Source: Gammaproteobacteria bacterium
Lineage (GTDB): Bacteria; Pseudomonadota; Gammaproteobacteria; Francisellales; CACEW01
Assembly: GCA_028282045.1 (NCBI GenBank)
Contig: JANQIS010000228.1
Coordinates: forward strand, 1 to 5,215
Length of the DNA: 5,215 nt
Direction of reading: 5' to 3'
Shown: piece by piece, positions 1-5,215 of the stretch
Position numbering within the stretch: the first letter of the stretch is position 1
Layout: each line of letters begins with the position of its first letter
The notes under the pieces: model-generated
Databases searched by the model: none
What the model was told of the DNA's origin: nothing
What the model saw: only the letters and a program-made list of their open reading frames with translations
Position numbers and translations under genes: made by a program

Positions 1-210
1 TTGTACTTGCTGAGCATCGGCATTGACAAATAATGCTACTGTGCTGACAAATGCAGGCAAGGCAGCCATAATGCCCTGAGCTTGAGGAATTGTCACAACA
101 CGCGGGCTTTTCTCATAAAACACCAAGCCAATCGCATCAGCACCTGCCTGGGCAGCAATCTTGGCATCTGTCACCTGAGTGATTCCACAGATTTTGATTC
201 TCATTTTCAT
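1..210 (-). CDS. trpF: Phosphoribosylanthranilate isomerase, N-terminal part (cut by window edge)
   Basis: This gene encodes the isomerase that converts N-(5-phosphoribosyl)anthranilate to the carboxyphenylamino-deoxyribulose phosphate intermediate of cytoplasmic tryptophan synthesis. The 70 visible codons begin MKMRIKICGIT. The KICGIT strand carries the family's catalytic cysteine, at residue 8 here. A GADAIGLVFY segment and an SPR motif follow at about residues 27-41, then a VALFVNADA strand near residue 60; together these are the first beta-alpha units of the TIM barrel. The general-acid aspartate and the phosphate-binding loops lie outside the window. The start at 210 has AGG seven bases upstream. 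An ATG two codons later (204-202) would give MRIKICGIT, which also fits the family, so the start is uncertain by two codons. The gene is divergent from hemF across 82 bp. The family call is secure; whether other trp genes follow cannot be seen. Confidence 0.93.
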   Translation of the reverse strand, partial: MKMRIKICGITQVTDAKIAAQAGADAIGLVFYEKSPRVVTIPQAQGIMAALPAFVSTVALFVNADAQQVQ

Positions 211-292
211 CTCAACGCCTGATATTGCCTACAGTATACCACCTTTAATCGATTTGATATTATAAGCGCGAATCAAAAACGAAGGGCATACT
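211..292. promoter_or_regulatory. Divergent trpF/hemF promoter region
   Basis: This 82-bp A+T-rich spacer is the only place for promoters of the two divergent genes. On the minus strand, TATACT (238-233) is a good -10 candidate for trpF, and a perfect TATAAT lies at 264-259. On the plus strand, TATAAG (261-266) and TATTAT (258-263) are -10 candidates for hemF. None has a convincing -35 hexamer at 16-18 bp, so exact promoters are not assigned. An AATCGATT palindrome sits at 247-254 between the candidates. The hemF ribosome binding site AAGGG is at 282-286, six bases before its ATG. I see no leader ORF with a run of Trp codons or attenuator-like stem, so trp attenuation is not supported. Confidence 0.5.
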
Positions 293-1204
293 ATGCAAGC
301 CACTATTGACAACATCAAAACTTACCTACTGAATTTACAGCAAGATATCTGCGCCATGGTAAGTCAATATGACAGCAAAGTTTTCCTCACAGACTCATGG
401 GAAAGCAAACTGGGTAGCGGACAGTCCCACGTCTTGCAACAAGGTGACGTGATGGAACAAGCCGGTGTCAATTTCTCCCATGTCAGCGGTGAGCAAATGC
501 CCGGCAGCGCCACGGCACATCGCCCTGAATTGGCTGGCCAGCCTTTTGAGGCATTAGGTGTCTCAGTAGTTATGCACCCCATTAATCCTTATGTACCTAC
601 TTCCCATTTTAATGTACGCTATTTTCAATCAAGGAAAGGTGATGACACTGTCTGGTGGTTTGGTGGCGGGTTTGACCTCACACCTTATTATGGTTTTGTC
701 GAAGATTGCCGACACTGGCATCAAATGTGTAAAGACGCTTGTGATCCGTTTGGCACTGAACTTTACCCTGAGCTTAAGCAGTGGGCCGATGGGTATTTCT
801 TCCTAAAGCACCGTAATGAGTCTCGTGGTATTGGCGGTATTTTCTTCGATGACTTTAACCGCCTACCACCTGAGGAATGTTTTGCCTTCATTCAATCAGT
901 GGGAGAACACTATATCAAAGCCTATGACCCAATTATTGCACGACGCAGACACCTCGCTTATGGTGAACGTGAACGGGAATTTCAGGCTTACCGCCGTGGC
1001 CGTTACGTGGAATTTAATCTGGTTTACGACCGTGGCACCTTGTTTGGCTTGCGCTCTGGCGGACGTACAGACTCAATCCTTATGTCGCTACCCCCGATAG
1101 TCCGGTGGGGCTATGCTTGGCAACCACAGCCCAATAGCAAAGAGGCGCAACTGTACAATGACTTTTTAGGTGCACGAGATTGGCTCCAGAAGTCAGGTGA
1201 ATGA
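293..1204 (+). CDS. hemF: Oxygen-dependent coproporphyrinogen III oxidase
   Basis: HemF is a soluble enzyme that uses molecular oxygen to decarboxylate two propionate side chains of coproporphyrinogen III, giving protoporphyrinogen IX for haem synthesis. The 303-residue product is close to the 299 residues of E. coli HemF and matches it along its length. Landmarks in order are EQAGVNFSHV (55-64), SATAHRPELAG (72-82), HPINPYVPTSH (95-105), WWFGGGFDLTPYYGF (121-135), YFFLKHRNESRGIGG (168-182) and the block YGEREREF to SILMSLPP (223-268). The four histidines reported as important in the E. coli enzyme appear here as His95, His105, His143 and His173. The ATG at 293 has AAGGG six bases upstream and gives the expected N-terminus. 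The stop ends one base before the convergent thiY stop codon, with no spacer. The gene implies aerobic haem synthesis; whether an anaerobic hemN exists elsewhere is unknown. Confidence 0.98.
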   Translation: MQATIDNIKTYLLNLQQDICAMVSQYDSKVFLTDSWESKLGSGQSHVLQQGDVMEQAGVNFSHVSGEQMPGSATAHRPELAGQPFEALGVSVVMHPINPYVPTSHFNVRYFQSRKGDDTVWWFGGGFDLTPYYGFVEDCRHWHQMCKDACDPFGTELYPELKQWADGYFFLKHRNESRGIGGIFFDDFNRLPPEECFAFIQSVGEHYIKAYDPIIARRRHLAYGEREREFQAYRRGRYVEFNLVYDRGTLFGLRSGGRTDSILMSLPPIVRWGYAWQPQPNSKEAQLYNDFLGARDWLQKSGE

Positions 1205-2185
1205 TTAGTGCTTACACAGGCCACCCGCCCCTGACCCCACATACTCTCGACAGGGCACCGATTTTTTCAGCAGGCCGCTTTTAACCATAAAGCCCTTAAA
1301 GCGCTGATACTTCACTATATCAAAGCCTGTCACATCATGGGTAAAATAAGGTACTGTTGCTTGCCAGATCGCATAATTGACTCGTGCCATATTACTATTG
1401 GCTGCCAGGATTGAGGCATATGCCTTACTCACTAAATACCAGTCGGTATGTGGGTGCCGGCGTAAATCATCCACTCCTTGTTGTAAGGCAGCATTAAACG
1501 CCCTGACTATTTTGGGCTGTAAACGATGTTTATTGGCAACTATAATCAATTCATCGTACGGGGGCACACCATATTGCTCAGGATAAAATGAAAACGTTTT
1601 GACTCCCATCATATGTAGCTGCACTGGCTCAACGTTACGCATCATACCCACCACAGCATCAACTCGACGACTCAACAAGGCTTGAGTCAATCCCATATTG
1701 ACGTTGACAACATTTACATCATCCATGGTAAGGCCGGCTGACTTAAGGATGGTTTTTAATGTTACCTCCTCTGAGGCACTGGCATCAGTACCGATACGCT
1801 TACCTTTTAACTGACCAATCGAGGTAATGCCGCTACTTTGCAACACGGTTAAGGTATTAAGCGGCTGCGCCACTAGTGTCGCTGTCCAAGCCAAAGGCAT
1901 CCCTGCATCGATCTGCTTGAGCAAGTATGATTCATAATCGATTGCGAAATCAACTTTACCTGCAGCTACCAATTGGTAGATACCGGAACTACTGACCGGC
2001 GGCAATAATTTGACGTCCAGGCCATGTTGTTTAAAAAAACCTTTTTGCTGGGCTACTAGCAATGGCGCATGGTCTGGATTGATATACCAATCTAATGCCA
2101 CGCGCACCGAAGTTAAGGCAAAGGTCGTAGAGCAAAGTGAGCATAAGGCAAAAACTGCCATAATTCGGTTAACCACACGGCGCAT
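1205..2185 (-). CDS. thiY: NMT1/THI5-like ABC transporter substrate-binding protein, probable thiamin-pyrimidine precursor binder
   Basis: This is a 326-residue secreted solute-binding protein that would deliver ligand to the ThiX/ThiZ importer. A positively charged start (MRRVVNR), a hydrophobic core and TTFA before LTS indicate a Sec signal peptide cleaved after about residue 23. No lipobox is seen, so it should be a soluble periplasmic protein. The mature part opens with VRVALDWYINPDHAPL (27-42), the signature of the ThiY/THI5-like group. LKGKRIGTDAS (126-136) and PEQYGVPPYDEL (202-213) follow, both typical of ThiY. The yeast Thi5 CCCFC iron-site motif is absent and a signal peptide is present, so this is not an HMP-P synthase. 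The expected ligand is a formylaminopyrimidine-type thiamin breakdown product; that is inferred from the family. ATG at 2185 was chosen over GTG at 2191 because AAGGG lies five bases before the ATG but touches the GTG. The tail has two cysteines (312, 324) around a Gly-rich stretch. Confidence 0.9.
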   Translation of the reverse strand: MRRVVNRIMAVFALCSLCSTTFALTSVRVALDWYINPDHAPLLVAQQKGFFKQHGLDVKLLPPVSSSGIYQLVAAGKVDFAIDYESYLLKQIDAGMPLAWTATLVAQPLNTLTVLQSSGITSIGQLKGKRIGTDASASEEVTLKTILKSAGLTMDDVNVVNVNMGLTQALLSRRVDAVVGMMRNVEPVQLHMMGVKTFSFYPEQYGVPPYDELIIVANKHRLQPKIVRAFNAALQQGVDDLRRHPHTDWYLVSKAYASILAANSNMARVNYAIWQATVPYFTHDVTGFDIVKYQRFKGFMVKSGLLKKSVPCREYVGSGAGGLCKH

Positions 2186-2190
2186 AATCA

Positions 2191-2195
2191 CCCTT
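2191..2195 (-). promoter_or_regulatory. thiY ribosome binding site, decides the start
   Basis: On the minus strand AAGGG is followed by five bases and then ATG at 2185. It directly abuts the in-frame GTG at 2191, leaving no room for ribosome positioning there, so the ATG start is preferred. Confidence 0.7.
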
Positions 2196-2240
2196 CATTT
2201 TCCTGGAGCTTATCATCTCATCAACTGACGCCGACATGGC

Positions 2241-2257
2241 CAATTCAGCATCACCTG
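2241..2257 (-). repeat. Bipartite direct repeat, copy 2 (just downstream of the -10)
   Basis: Minus strand CAGGTGA, three bases, then TGAATTG. Both 7-base halves recur at 2286-2306 in the same order and orientation. This copy begins immediately after the TATAAT hexamer and so covers the likely transcription start, where a bound protein would block initiation. A role as an operator is inferred from position only. Confidence 0.45.
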
Positions 2258-2288
2258 ATTATATTTTAGCGCTTGGTTTTCATTTCAA
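2258..2288 (-). promoter_or_regulatory. Candidate sigma-70 promoter for thiY
   Basis: Reading the minus strand, TTGAAA (2288-2283) is followed after 19 bases by a perfect TATAAT (2263-2258). The spacing is two bases longer than ideal, so the -35 is doubtful, but the -10 is exact and preceded by an A-rich stretch. Transcription would start near 2251, leaving a leader of about 65 nt before the thiY ATG. It would give thiY expression independent of the long upstream operon. No TPP-riboswitch consensus elements (CUGAGA box and the conserved ACCUGAUC-type segment) are seen in the leader. Confidence 0.42.
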
Positions 2289-2306
2289 TTCATCGTTACT
2301 CACCTG
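2286..2306 (-). repeat. Bipartite direct repeat, copy 1 (over and upstream of the -35)
   Basis: Minus strand CAGGTGA, seven bases, then TGAATTG. It shares both 7-base halves with the copy at 2241-2257 but has a longer internal spacer. Its end overlaps the TTGAAA -35 candidate. The two CAGGTGA halves begin 49 bp apart and the two TGAATTG halves 45 bp apart. Confidence 0.45.
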
Positions 2307-2389
2307 GCAATTGGCAAGATAAATTAAGGTATAAAACAAAAACTAAACTGTAAGCAAATTACACTGGATCAATGATACATGCAAGGCAA

Positions 2390-3121
2390 TCAGATACTCC
2401 ACCACCAGTAGCGCTGCACCAGAATTGATATCAGGCCATACAAAATCATCGACATGAATATCAGCACCACCAGAGCGGCAAAGGTCAATGGCGTATCTAC
2501 CCTAGCGTTAGCATTGAGCATGAGAAACCCTAAGCCGCGGCTGGCACCAACCCACTCTCCGATAACGGCTGCCATCGGCGCCCAGGCAGCGGCCATTTTC
2601 AGCCCGGAACCCAGCGAGGGCAAGGCGGCCGGAAAACGAAGCAAACTAAGTGTACGCCAACGGCTCGCTTGCTCAATTGCCGCCATATCCAGCCATACGC
2701 GTGGTGTGCGTTCTAAGCCATCAAACAGCGCCGAAGCAATGACAAAAAATAATACAAAGGCTGTCACCGCGATCTTACTGAGCACTCCATAGCCCAGCCA
2801 AATCACAATAATGGGTGCAAAAGCAAATGTCGGGATCGCCTGACTCACCACCATCAACGGCAACAACCAGAACTTCACCGGCTGCGACAAGCTCATCAGT
2901 ACCGCTAATACCACCCCACTAATCAGCGCCATCATCAGGCCCACTAAAGCTTCTAGCAATGTTGGCCAGGTTTGTGCCCACAGCAATGCCGGCTCATGAA
3001 TAAACTCTAAGCCAACAGTATACACACTGGGAACAAAATATACCGGCAAGTGAAACAGCCAAATAATTAACTGCCATAATATCAACAGCCCTAGTAGCAA
3101 CAGAATTATTCGTTTAAACAT
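2390..3121 (-). CDS. thiX: ABC transporter permease of the SsuC/TauC/ThiX type
   Basis: This 243-residue inner-membrane protein would form, as a homodimer, the channel of the importer served by ThiY and ThiZ. Hydrophobic segments lie at about residues 4-24, 56-78, 85-110, 115-134, 176-195 and 211-236, the expected six-helix fold. The QAIPTFAFAPIIVIWLGYG stretch (94-112) is typical of the nitrate/sulfonate/taurine/thiamin-precursor permease family. The cytoplasmic EAA loop that contacts the ATPase spans about 145-168 and ends in RFPAALP; the usually conserved glycine before ASRW is glutamine here (Q151). The GEWVGASRGLGFLM segment (188-201) is also characteristic. The start ATG lies inside the end of thiZ with an 8-bp overlap and has GAGG six bases upstream, pointing to translational coupling. 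The gene alone could serve another substrate; the thiX name rests on the neighbouring thiY. Confidence 0.88.
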   Translation of the reverse strand: MFKRIILLLLGLLILWQLIIWLFHLPVYFVPSVYTVGLEFIHEPALLWAQTWPTLLEALVGLMMALISGVVLAVLMSLSQPVKFWLLPLMVVSQAIPTFAFAPIIVIWLGYGVLSKIAVTAFVLFFVIASALFDGLERTPRVWLDMAAIEQASRWRTLSLLRFPAALPSLGSGLKMAAAWAPMAAVIGEWVGASRGLGFLMLNANARVDTPLTFAALVVLIFMSMILYGLISILVQRYWWWSI

Positions 3122-3860
3122 GGTTAACCTCAGTGGTTAATTCACGATAAATCACTCTCTGCTGCTGCAAAACCCAAGGGTCATCGATGTTGCGCGGTGT
3201 TGGTGTGTCTGACTTAATCACATGCACCACCTGCGCCGGCTGTCCCATCATGATGTGGATATACTGCCCTAAACGCAGCGCCTCAGTCGGATCATGCGTC
3301 ACCATCAACACCGTTTTACCTTGCAGACATTGCGCGAATAAAGCTTGTAATTGGTGGCGTGTTACTGCATCTAAAGCAGAGAATGGCTCATCTAATAAAA
3401 TGAGCTCTTTATCCAGTAAAATTGTACGCGCTAATGCTACCCTCTGGCGTTGCCCACCTGAGAGTGCTGCCGGCCGATGCTCCAGGTGGTATTGCAGCCC
3501 CATAGAAGTGAGCAATGAACAAGCCCGTTCACGATATTGCGCTAGCGACTTACCGGCCAGACGCGCTGCAATCAGCACATTGTCCAGCACATTACACCAT
3601 GGCAACAAACCATCTTGCTGGGCCATATAGCCAATTCTACCTTGTAATGGCAGCCCATCATCACAGCTCACTTCACCGGCTAATTGTGTACCGGGATATT
3701 GCTTAAAGCCGGCAATTAACTGCAGTAATGAACTCTTGCCTACACCACTACTACCAAGCAAGCACGTCCAGCCACCTTGAGGCAAATAAAAATCAAAATG
3801 ATCAAAAATCACATGATCGTGATAACGCAAACCGGCATTATGAATAGTTAGTCCTGGCAT
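3114..3860 (-). CDS. thiZ: ABC transporter ATP-binding protein
   Basis: This is the cytoplasmic ATPase that would power the ThiXY importer. All nucleotide-binding motifs are intact in the 248-residue product: Walker A GSSGVGKSS (36-44), Q-loop MAQQDGLLPW (79-88), signature LSGGQ (133-137), Walker B LILLDE (153-158), SALD D-loop (161-164) and the switch histidine in THD (His189). Length and motif layout match the SsuB/TauB/ThiZ importer ATPases, with no extra regulatory domain. The ATG at 3860 gives MPGLTIHNAG, the usual short lead into the first beta strand, and overlaps the dnaQ end by 13 bp. An in-frame GTG at 3881 has a GGTGAG eight bases upstream, would add seven residues and extend the overlap to 34 bp; it cannot be excluded. 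The stop overlaps the thiX start. The substrate call depends on thiY. Confidence 0.88.
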   Translation of the reverse strand: MPGLTIHNAGLRYHDHVIFDHFDFYLPQGGWTCLLGSSGVGKSSLLQLIAGFKQYPGTQLAGEVSCDDGLPLQGRIGYMAQQDGLLPWCNVLDNVLIAARLAGKSLAQYRERACSLLTSMGLQYHLEHRPAALSGGQRQRVALARTILLDKELILLDEPFSALDAVTRHQLQALFAQCLQGKTVLMVTHDPTEALRLGQYIHIMMGQPAQVVHVIKSDTPTPRNIDDPWVLQQQRVIYRELTTEVNHV

Positions 3861-4585
3861 GATGTATCCAGTTGTTGCCACAATGGTATCTCACCACTAC
3901 TTTTCTCCAGCATCCTCAGATAATCCTTGTGCGCCGCAAGCTCATCAGCACTAACTTCGATAGTCTTTAAAGCAATGTCATCACCCTGTTGTATACCGGT
4001 CACTGGTAAGATGTTGTTACGCACTACACTCTCATCGGCTTGCTCAAAGCTAAAGGTTTCCTGACCACCGGTCATGGTCAGATATAGATTCGCCAGAATC
4101 TGGGCATCTAACAGTGCACCGTGCAAGTCACGGTTACTGTTATCGATATCATAACGCTTACATAATGCGTCCAAAGAATTGCGCTGCCCAGGATGCATCT
4201 TACGCGCCATAGTCAGAGTATCCAGTATGGCGCAGTGTCGCTCCAATGGGCCTTTCCAATCACGATTGCGTGCCAACTTTAACTCGTGATCAATAAAGCC
4301 AACATCAAATGGCGCATTGTGAATGACCAGCTCTGCTCCAGCCAGAAATTCCATCATTTCTACCAGCAGTTCTTTAAAGGTAGGTTTATCATGCAAGAAC
4401 TCATTGGTGATGCCATGCACTTTTAATGCATCGGCCTCAACCTCGCGCTCAGGGTTGGTATAAAAATGCAAGTGTTTGCCACTAAAGCGCCGGTCAATCA
4501 ATTCAACACCACCAATTTCAATGATACGGTGTCCTGCTTTAGGGTCCAGTCCAGTCGTTTCAGTATCAAGCACAATTTGGCGCAT
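3848..4585 (-). CDS. dnaQ: DNA polymerase III epsilon subunit, 3'-5' proofreading exonuclease
   Basis: Epsilon removes misincorporated nucleotides within the polymerase III core. The 245-residue protein matches the 243 residues of E. coli DnaQ. Catalytic DEDDh residues are all present: Asp7 and Glu9 in DTETTG (Exo I), Asp94 in HNAPFDVGF (Exo II), and His155 and Asp160 in LHGALLDAQ (Exo III). QETFSF (175-180) sits where E. coli has its beta-clamp-binding QTSMAF, and it is likewise preceded by MTGG. The tail, with SADELAAHKDYLRMLEK and a conserved PLW near residue 235, resembles the E. coli segment that binds the alpha subunit, so this is the replicative epsilon and not a stand-alone exonuclease. 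ATG at 4585 has GGGA at a suitable distance and follows the rnhA stop by two bases. In E. coli the two genes are divergent; here they are co-directional. Confidence 0.97.
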   Translation of the reverse strand: MRQIVLDTETTGLDPKAGHRIIEIGGVELIDRRFSGKHLHFYTNPEREVEADALKVHGITNEFLHDKPTFKELLVEMMEFLAGAELVIHNAPFDVGFIDHELKLARNRDWKGPLERHCAILDTLTMARKMHPGQRNSLDALCKRYDIDNSNRDLHGALLDAQILANLYLTMTGGQETFSFEQADESVVRNNILPVTGIQQGDDIALKTIEVSADELAAHKDYLRMLEKSSGEIPLWQQLDTSCQD

Positions 4586-4587
4586 AT

Positions 4588-5031
4588 TTAATTTCCCAGT
4601 AACTCATCAATGGCCTGGTTAGCCAATTGGTCGGCGCGCTCATTACCAAAATGACCACTATGGCCTTTAACCCAATGCCACTCAATATCGTGTTGACCGG
4701 TTACCTGATCAAGCTGCTGCCACAAATCAAGGTTTTTCACCGGCTTATTTTGCTTGGTTCTCCATTGACGTTTTTTCCATTCAGGCATCCATTCGGTAAT
4801 ACCTTTGCGCAAATACTGCGAATCAGTAGTGAGTCTTACATGACAGCGTTGGGTCAGGGCACTTAACCCTTCAATCGCTGCTTGCAACTCCATACGATTA
4901 TTGGTGGTTTGTGCTTGTGCACCAAACAACGTCTTCTCTTGATCGCCATAGCATAATAAAACCCCCCAACCACCCGGTCCAGGGTTACCGCGGCAAGCGC
5001 CATCGGTGTAAATTTCAACGGTTTTCATCAT
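4588..5031 (-). CDS. rnhA: Ribonuclease HI
   Basis: RNase HI cleaves the RNA strand of RNA-DNA hybrids, clearing R-loops and primer RNA in the cytoplasm. The 147-residue product is slightly shorter than E. coli's 155 because the C-terminal tail ends soon after the last helix. With the start used here, the catalytic residues Asp10, Glu48, Asp70 and Asp134 and the helper His124 fall at exactly the E. coli positions. They lie in IYTDGACRGNPGPGG, TTNNRMEL, TTDSQY, VKGHSGH and NERADQLA. The basic handle KKRQWRTKQNKPVKN (86-100) is also present. A longer reading frame from 5070 would add 13 residues without family support. ATG at 5031 is preferred because AGGA lies seven bases upstream and MMKTVEIYTDG aligns with the E. 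coli start. The gene begins four bases after the preceding stop and ends two bases before dnaQ. Confidence 0.97.
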   Translation of the reverse strand: MMKTVEIYTDGACRGNPGPGGWGVLLCYGDQEKTLFGAQAQTTNNRMELQAAIEGLSALTQRCHVRLTTDSQYLRKGITEWMPEWKKRQWRTKQNKPVKNLDLWQQLDQVTGQHDIEWHWVKGHSGHFGNERADQLANQAIDELLGN

Positions 5032-5035
5032 GTGA

Positions 5036-5215
5036 TTATCCTGGAATTGCACTCGCTCTGGCCCACTCACCCACTAAAGGTGTCAGCCCAACTTCATGAC
5101 GTTCAAACACCGCAATATACCCCAGACTCAACCCACCTGCATAGGGTAGACAACCTCGCTCAATCGATTGCAACCAAGGGTGTGCACCGGCAAATAGCCC
5201 CACACGTTCAATTTG
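5036..5215 (-). CDS. Probable SAM-dependent methyltransferase, C-terminal end (cut by window edge)
   Basis: Only the last 59 codons are visible, ending in ...ASAIPG and TAA at 5038-5036. The reading frame is open to the right edge. The segment PYAGGLSLGYIAVFERHEVGLTPL resembles the end of class I methyltransferases of the YafS-like group, where a final hydrophobic beta strand (GYIAVFER) is followed by a GLTPL turn. Genes of that group commonly lie directly before rnhA and dnaQ in gammaproteobacteria, which supports the call. The SAM-binding motifs would be in the missing N-terminal part, so the enzyme class is inferred from the tail and context. Its stop is four bases before the rnhA ATG, which makes co-transcription very likely. 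Confidence 0.65.
   Translation of the reverse strand, partial: QIERVGLFAGAHPWLQSIERGCLPYAGGLSLGYIAVFERHEVGLTPLVGEWARASAIPG
5039..5042 (-). promoter_or_regulatory. rnhA ribosome binding site, decides the start
   Basis: Minus-strand AGGA, seven bases before ATG 5031. It falls in the last sense codons of the upstream methyltransferase gene, so a ribosome ending there would be next to the rnhA start. It supports the shorter RNase HI over a start at 5070. Confidence 0.7.

Noticed and set aside
1075..1120. CCCC...GGGG potential hairpin near the end of hemF
   Set aside because: It has a four-base-pair stem with a large loop inside conserved coding sequence and no T run after it.
1205..2185. Thi5-type HMP-P synthase in place of a transport protein
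   Set aside because: The protein has a clear signal peptide, lacks the CCCFC motif, and lies next to a permease and an ATPase.
2200..2255. Short minus-strand ORF starting MLNWPCRRQ in the thiX-thiY gap
   Set aside because: It has only 12 codons, no ribosome binding site of note, and starts near the predicted transcription start; nothing suggests it is translated.
2186..2260. TPP riboswitch in the thiY leader
   Set aside because: The spacing and gene function invite one, but the conserved CUGAGA and downstream THI-box segments are not present in order; only chance fragments such as GATGAGATGA are seen.
2335..2375. Possible intrinsic terminator after thiX: minus-strand stem TGTAA/TTACA followed by a T-rich stretch
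   Set aside because: The stem is only five base pairs and nearly all A-T, with no G-C clamp, and the T-rich stretch is interrupted. It is too weak to call.
5032..5070. N-terminal extension of RNase HI starting at 5070
   Set aside because: The extra 13 residues lie in another frame over the methyltransferase end and have no family support, whereas ATG 5031 has a good ribosome binding site and restores E. coli residue numbering.

Overview
The window looks like ordinary chromosome from a gammaproteobacterium of moderate G+C. HemF, RNase HI and the DnaQ exonuclease all read as close relatives of the E. coli proteins. RNase HI keeps its catalytic residues at the E. coli positions, and DnaQ keeps a clamp-binding motif and an alpha-binding tail. 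The methyltransferase-rnhA-dnaQ order, all on one strand, is the one I recall from pseudomonad-type genomes; in E. coli rnhA and dnaQ are divergent. Genus cannot be fixed from this sequence; a Legionellales-type organism is a low-confidence guess.

Layout, left to right. (1) 1-210, minus strand: the N-terminal part of trpF (tryptophan biosynthesis), running off the left edge. (2) 211-292: an 82-bp A+T-rich divergent promoter region. (3) 293-1204, plus strand: hemF, the oxygen-dependent coproporphyrinogen III oxidase of haem synthesis. (4) 1205-2185, minus strand: thiY, a periplasmic binding protein that abuts hemF tail to tail with no spacer. (5) 2186-2389: a 204-bp gap holding a candidate thiY promoter bracketed by two copies of a bipartite direct repeat. 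(6) 2390-3860, minus strand: thiX (permease) and thiZ (ATPase), overlapping. (7) 3848-5031, minus strand: dnaQ and rnhA, 2 bp apart. (8) 5036-5215, minus strand: the C-terminal end of a probable SAM-dependent methyltransferase.

From right to left, methyltransferase, rnhA, dnaQ, thiZ and thiX are packed with overlaps or gaps of a few bases, so they very likely share a transcript. This joins a DNA-replication pair (primer or RNA-DNA hybrid removal and polymerase III proofreading) to an ABC importer. thiZ, thiX and thiY together make a complete importer of the NMT1/THI5-like class, most likely for a thiamin pyrimidine precursor. thiY stands apart and may have its own promoter, which would allow the binding protein to be made in excess over the membrane parts.

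I see no mobile element, CRISPR array, tRNA, rRNA or clearly novel system. The points most worth checking are the repeat-bracketed promoter before thiY, the zero-spacer convergence of hemF and thiY, and the coupling of the transporter to dnaQ.
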